A stretch of 64,000 nucleotides of DNA, from positions 382,618 to 446,617 of the forward strand of contig JBICHN010000004.1 of assembly GCA_043101845.1 (NCBI GenBank), written 5' to 3'. Within the stretch, counting starts at the first letter, position 1; every line of letters starts with the position of its first letter. Of this stretch, positions 61,138-64,000 are shown in pieces. The notes under the pieces are model-generated. The model was not told the DNA's origin, ran no database searches, and worked only from the letters and a program-made list of their open reading frames with translations. Both the position numbers and the translations under genes were made by a program. This DNA is from JBICHN01 sp043101845. Its GTDB lineage: Bacteria; Planctomycetota; Phycisphaerae; Phycisphaerales; UBA5793.

Positions 61138-62826
61138 TTACGGGTTGGGATCGCCAGCCAGGTAGCCCAGGTGTTCCAGTTTCAGGAGGATTTGCTGGAC
61201 GGCTTTTTCCGGGTGCATTTTGGTGGTGTCGATCTGCATTTCGGGGCTTTCCGGTTCTTCGTAGGGGTCGGAGATGCCGGTGAATTCCTTGATGATGCCC
61301 TGTCTTGCTTTCTTGTAGAGGCCTTTTCGGTCTCTTTGTTCGCATACTTCCAGCGGCGTGGCCACGTGGATTTCGATGAAGCCGCCGTGGGGTTCGATCA
61401 TTTCGCGCACTTCGCGCCGGGTGGCGGTGTAGGGCGCGATGGGGGCGCACAGGGCGATGCCGCCGTTTTTGGTGATTTCGCTGGCGACGAAGCCGATGCG
61501 CAGGATGTTGAGGTTGCGGTGTTCCTTGGAGAAGCCCAGTTCGCTCGAGAGGTTCTTTCTGACGATGTCGCCGTCGAGCAGGGTGATCTGGCGCCCGCCC
61601 AGTTCCATCAGCTTGACCTGCAATGCATTCGCCAGCGTGGACTTGCCCGAGCCCGACAGGCCGGTGAAGAACACGGTAAAGCCCTGTTTGGCGCGCGGCG
61701 GGTGGGTGCGGCGCAACTCGGCGACGACTTCCGGGTAGCTGAACCACTCGGGGATGTCCAGGCCTTCGCTCAGGCGGCGGCGCACTTCGGTGCCGGAGAT
61801 CTCGCGCACCTGGTCGTCGGGGGCGATCTCGTCGACGGGGACGTACTGGGCGCGGGTTTCCAGGTATTTCATCTCGCGGAAGGGCACCATCTCGATGCCG
61901 ATTTCTTCGCGGTGTTCGGTGATCAGCTCCTGCGCGGCGTAGGGGTCGTAGTAGCCCTCGCCGGTGGCCGGGTTGCGCGGGCCGGCGTGGTCGCGTCCGA
62001 CGATGAAGTGCGTGCAGCCGTGGTTGGCGCGGATCAGCGCGTGCCACAGGGCCTCGCGCGGGCCGCCCATGCGCATGGCCAGGTTGAGCAGCGACAGGGC
62101 GGTGGTCTGCTCGGGGTAGCGCTTGAGGATGTGCTCGTAGCATCTCACCCGGGTGTAGTGGTTGACGTCGCTGGGCTGGGTCAGGCCCACCACCGGGTGG
62201 ATGAGCAGGTTGGCCTCGATTTCGCGCGCGGCGCGGAAGGTGAGCTCCTGGTGGACGCGGTGCATGGGGTTGCGCGTCTGGAAGGCGATGACGCGTTCCC
62301 AGCCGCGTTTTTCGAACATCGCCTTGAGCTCGGCCGGAGTATGGCGCAGGTGCGGGAAGTCGTAGTGCAGCGGCGGCTGGACCAGCTTGACTTCGCCGCC
62401 GACGTAGTAGGGGTGCGTGCGCTCGAGCAGGCGGGCGACGCCGGGGTGGTTGGTGTCGGTGGTGCCGAACACCGCTTCGGCTTCGGCCTTCAGGTCGGGC
62501 TGCCAGATGTCGCCGACGGTCAGGGTGGCCAGCAGCACGCCCTCGCGGTCGCGCAGGCCCAGGCTCTGGCCGGCATCGAGGCGGCCGGCGGTGGTCTCGG
62601 GGATGTCGAGCATCACCGGCATGGGCCACAGGGCGCCGTTTTGCAGGCGCATGTCGGCCAGCACGGATTCGTAGTCGGCCTGGTTCAAAAAGCCCGTCAG
62701 CGGGGCGAAGGCGCCGTTGGTGAGCAGCTCCAGGTCGCAGAGGTGGCTGGGGCTTAGGTCGAGGTCCACGTCCGGGGCTTTGACTGGGCGCTGGTGGGGC
62801 GTCTGGGTTTGGTGCGGGTCGGCCAT
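61138..62826 (-). CDS. Bifunctional ATP sulfurylase / APS kinase
   Basis: 562 residues. ATP sulfurylase part: LTGFLNQADYESVLADMRLQ, IAFQTRNPMHRVHQELTFRA (HxxH-type site), FIVGRDHAGPRNPATGEGYY. APS kinase part from ~370: TVFFTGLSGSGKSTLANALQ (P-loop), LLDGDIVRKNLSSELGFSKE, IEIHVATPLEVCEQRDRKGL. It makes PAPS, used for sulfate assimilation or sulfated glycans. Same orientation and next to the sugar-nucleotide decarboxylase, so a sulfated exopolysaccharide role is plausible. Lies wholly in the foreign-composition end. Confidence 0.95.
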   Translation of the reverse strand: MADPHQTQTPHQRPVKAPDVDLDLSPSHLCDLELLTNGAFAPLTGFLNQADYESVLADMRLQNGALWPMPVMLDIPETTAGRLDAGQSLGLRDREGVLLATLTVGDIWQPDLKAEAEAVFGTTDTNHPGVARLLERTHPYYVGGEVKLVQPPLHYDFPHLRHTPAELKAMFEKRGWERVIAFQTRNPMHRVHQELTFRAAREIEANLLIHPVVGLTQPSDVNHYTRVRCYEHILKRYPEQTTALSLLNLAMRMGGPREALWHALIRANHGCTHFIVGRDHAGPRNPATGEGYYDPYAAQELITEHREEIGIEMVPFREMKYLETRAQYVPVDEIAPDDQVREISGTEVRRRLSEGLDIPEWFSYPEVVAELRRTHPPRAKQGFTVFFTGLSGSGKSTLANALQVKLMELGGRQITLLDGDIVRKNLSSELGFSKEHRNLNILRIGFVASEITKNGGIALCAPIAPYTATRREVREMIEPHGGFIEIHVATPLEVCEQRDRKGLYKKARQGIIKEFTGISDPYEEPESPEMQIDTTKMHPEKAVQQILLKLEHLGYLAGDPNP

Positions 62827-62940
62827 CTGGAAGGTTTCAGGTTTCAGGACAATAAAAAAGACGGGTTCGGGGTTCCGGGTTCGGGGTTCCGGAGAATCAG
62901 TTTCGGCTCGCCTTTGGCTTTGCCGGAGAGCGTGCTGAAG

Positions 62941-63177
62941 TCAAAGTGGTCCCGGTTCGGACTGATTTCGGCCCATCTCGTCGAAGTCTTCGGGTACTTC
63001 GATCTGGCCCTTCAGAAAGCCGATACGTTGTTGCTGCTCGCTGTCTGGGGCGTCCAGGGCGCTAACGCGAACCATGGGCTTTCCTGCCTTGGCGATGACG
63101 AAGCTCTCTCCGCGAGCTGCTTCCTCGATCAGATGTGAGAGTTGCGCTTTTGCCTCTTGGATGTTGATGATTCGCAT
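62941..63177 (-). CDS. Phd/YefM-type antitoxin, partner missing
   Basis: 78 residues. MRIINIQEAKAQLSHLIEEA then GESFVIAKAGKPMVRVSAL is the Phd/YefM DNA-binding fold. The C-terminal toxin-binding tail ends abruptly (FDEMGRNQSEPGPL) where relatives carry a longer hydrophobic stretch, and no PIN-type toxin follows; the next 115 bp hold GGTTCGGGGTTCC-type repeats. Probably a leftover of a VapBC-like pair. Confidence 0.82.
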   Translation of the reverse strand: MRIINIQEAKAQLSHLIEEAARGESFVIAKAGKPMVRVSALDAPDSEQQQRIGFLKGQIEVPEDFDEMGRNQSEPGPL

Positions 63178-63225
63178 GATCGAGGTGCGGAGCGGCTTAT
63201 ACCAGCGCTATCTAGTCAGTGACTT

Positions 63226-63741
63226 TCAGGCTGTTGCGGTTTGTGGCGGTGCGTAAACCTGGGCTTGCTGGTTTTGAATCTGCGTATTCAGGCGAAGCGT
63301 TTGTCGGGATATGGCGCGTAGTGCCTCGGGTACTTTGTACCGCCCTTCCTGATCCAGCCAATCCAGCATGGGAGCCAAGTGCCAGAGCGAAGGGTTGCCG
63401 CAGTGTGCCGGGCGCGGGAAGTCGTGCCTTGACTGCATGAGCTTGCGCAGGGCTTGTCTCGAAATTCCGGCGATTTCTGCAATTTCAGTCAAGCCGACCA
63501 AATCCGGGGTCGCCTCGATGAGCTCTGCGTCTGGAAGTGCGGACTCGACGTCACGCTTGGCGGAGTTCACGGCATCCATTGCGCTATTGGCTTCTCGATC
63601 GAATTCCAGCGCGATGCGGCCCGAGTGCCCGATGCCGACCATGGCATCGTCGCAGCCGGCTTGTGCCATCTTCTCGATCATCGCGTCCATTTTGGAGGGG
63701 GGCTCATAAAGCCTGAAGATCAGTGAAAAGTTGTAGATCAT
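63226..63741 (-). CDS. HTH protein paired with a HicA-like gene
   Basis: 171 residues from ATG 63741, which overlaps the upstream stop as ATGA. An alpha/beta N-terminal half (IYNFSLIFRLYEPPSKMDAM, then GRIALEFDREANSAMDAVNS) is followed by an AlpA/MerR-like helix-turn-helix (LTEIAEIAGISRQALRKLMQ) and WHLAPMLDWLDQEGR. Probably the antitoxin/regulator of the coupled HicA-like protein. Confidence 0.65.
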   Translation of the reverse strand: MIYNFSLIFRLYEPPSKMDAMIEKMAQAGCDDAMVGIGHSGRIALEFDREANSAMDAVNSAKRDVESALPDAELIEATPDLVGLTEIAEIAGISRQALRKLMQSRHDFPRPAHCGNPSLWHLAPMLDWLDQEGRYKVPEALRAISRQTLRLNTQIQNQQAQVYAPPQTATA

Positions 63742-63998
63742 AAGTCTGGCTCCGCTTCGTCCGATCCCGTGCATTTGTCGACGACTCGAAGAATCTGTTT
63801 GGCGTGGCCTGTCGGGTTTCTCGTCGTCGACCAGATGCTGGCAATGCTGAAAACGCCACAGCGACACTCAGGGTCGTTGTAGGGGCAGAACATTCGGCCC
63901 CAGCAGTGGCCACCTTTGCTCGGCTCGATGCGCCATCCCTGTGACTCGGCGTACTTGATGGCGTGCTCGATTTCCTTGTTGGGGTGGCTCTTTCTCAA
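63738..63998 (-). CDS. HicA-like putative toxin
   Basis: 86 residues from TTG 63998 at the window edge, so the start may lie beyond. EHAIKYAESQGWRIEPSKGG then HCWGRMFCPYNDPECRCG and TTRNPTGHAKQILRVVDKC resemble the dsRBD-like HicA fold with its GxH core, plus a Cys-rich insert. HicA proteins are ribosome-independent mRNA interferases. The 4-bp overlap with the HTH gene fits a toxin-antitoxin operon. Confidence 0.6.
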   Translation of the reverse strand: MRKSHPNKEIEHAIKYAESQGWRIEPSKGGHCWGRMFCPYNDPECRCGVFSIASIWSTTRNPTGHAKQILRVVDKCTGSDEAEPDL

Positions 63999-64000
63999 TT

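Noticed and set aside
61012..62757. 581-codon plus-strand frame opposite the sulfurylase/kinase
   Set aside because: Gly/Val/Ala-rich shadow of a conserved enzyme gene.

Overview
The window is GC-rich, roughly 65% by eye. From base 1 to about 60.4 kb it looks like a planctomycete chromosome, with Phycisphaerae-like flavour. The evidence is a row of exported beta-propeller, HAF-repeat and CHRD proteins sharing a C-terminal module, a redoxin/heme/copper-monooxygenase fusion, an M28 peptidase, and a DUF1580 protein in an integrated island. This part nearly lacks the tetranucleotide ACGT: I count 4 sites by eye where about 200 would be expected. From about 60.5 kb to the end ACGT is ordinary (11 sites in 3.4 kb), codon style changes, and the genes look gammaproteobacterial. 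They are a UDP-glucuronate decarboxylase 5' part, a fused ATP sulfurylase/APS kinase, an antitoxin remnant and a HicA-like pair. The switch lies inside one open UDP-glucuronate decarboxylase frame, so the contig is either an assembly chimera or a recombinant.

Layout. 1-5.9 kb: a truncated gene, two tandem tRNA-Ser(TGA), a tautomerase, an ASCH protein, an RmlD-like reductase, a sarcosine-oxidase-like flavoprotein and an M28 peptidase. 6-15 kb: five consecutive exported proteins (LVIVD propeller, HAF, CHRD, kelch-like, PQQ sugar dehydrogenase) with one shared C-terminal domain, interrupted by a DtxR-type regulator. 15-25.6 kb: PhoD-like phosphatase, pteridine-reductase-like SDR, C-terminal processing protease, trpC, CPBP protease, trpS and a secreted unknown. 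25.7-34.8 kb: glmS, a PilZ protein, the redoxin fusion, an MBOAT O-acetyltransferase with its partner, and a beta-helix protein.

35.02-51.14 kb: a 16.1-kb integrated element inside tRNA-Ala(GGC), bounded by 50-bp direct repeats with the integrase next to the rebuilt tRNA. Nearly all its genes run leftward in phage order: integrase, DUF1580/excisionase-like, replication-like gene with palindromic repeats, regulators, scaffold-like coiled coil, Mu gpT-like capsid, tail-assembly-chaperone pair joined by a -1 slip on eight A, two paralogous tape-measure-like proteins, cargo, and a sigma-like factor that appears to start at ATT. I find no terminase, portal, protease, sheath or fibre gene. A defective prophage or a helper-dependent satellite that supplies its own capsid is the best reading, and this is the most interesting system in the window.

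51.2-60 kb: upp, rsmE, an acidic membrane protein, rnpA-yidD, a DUF418 protein, an operon of a degenerate HD-GYP protein, a phosphoglucosamine mutase and a metalloprotease, then a PTPS-like enzyme. glmS and the mutase together supply amino-sugar precursors for the envelope.
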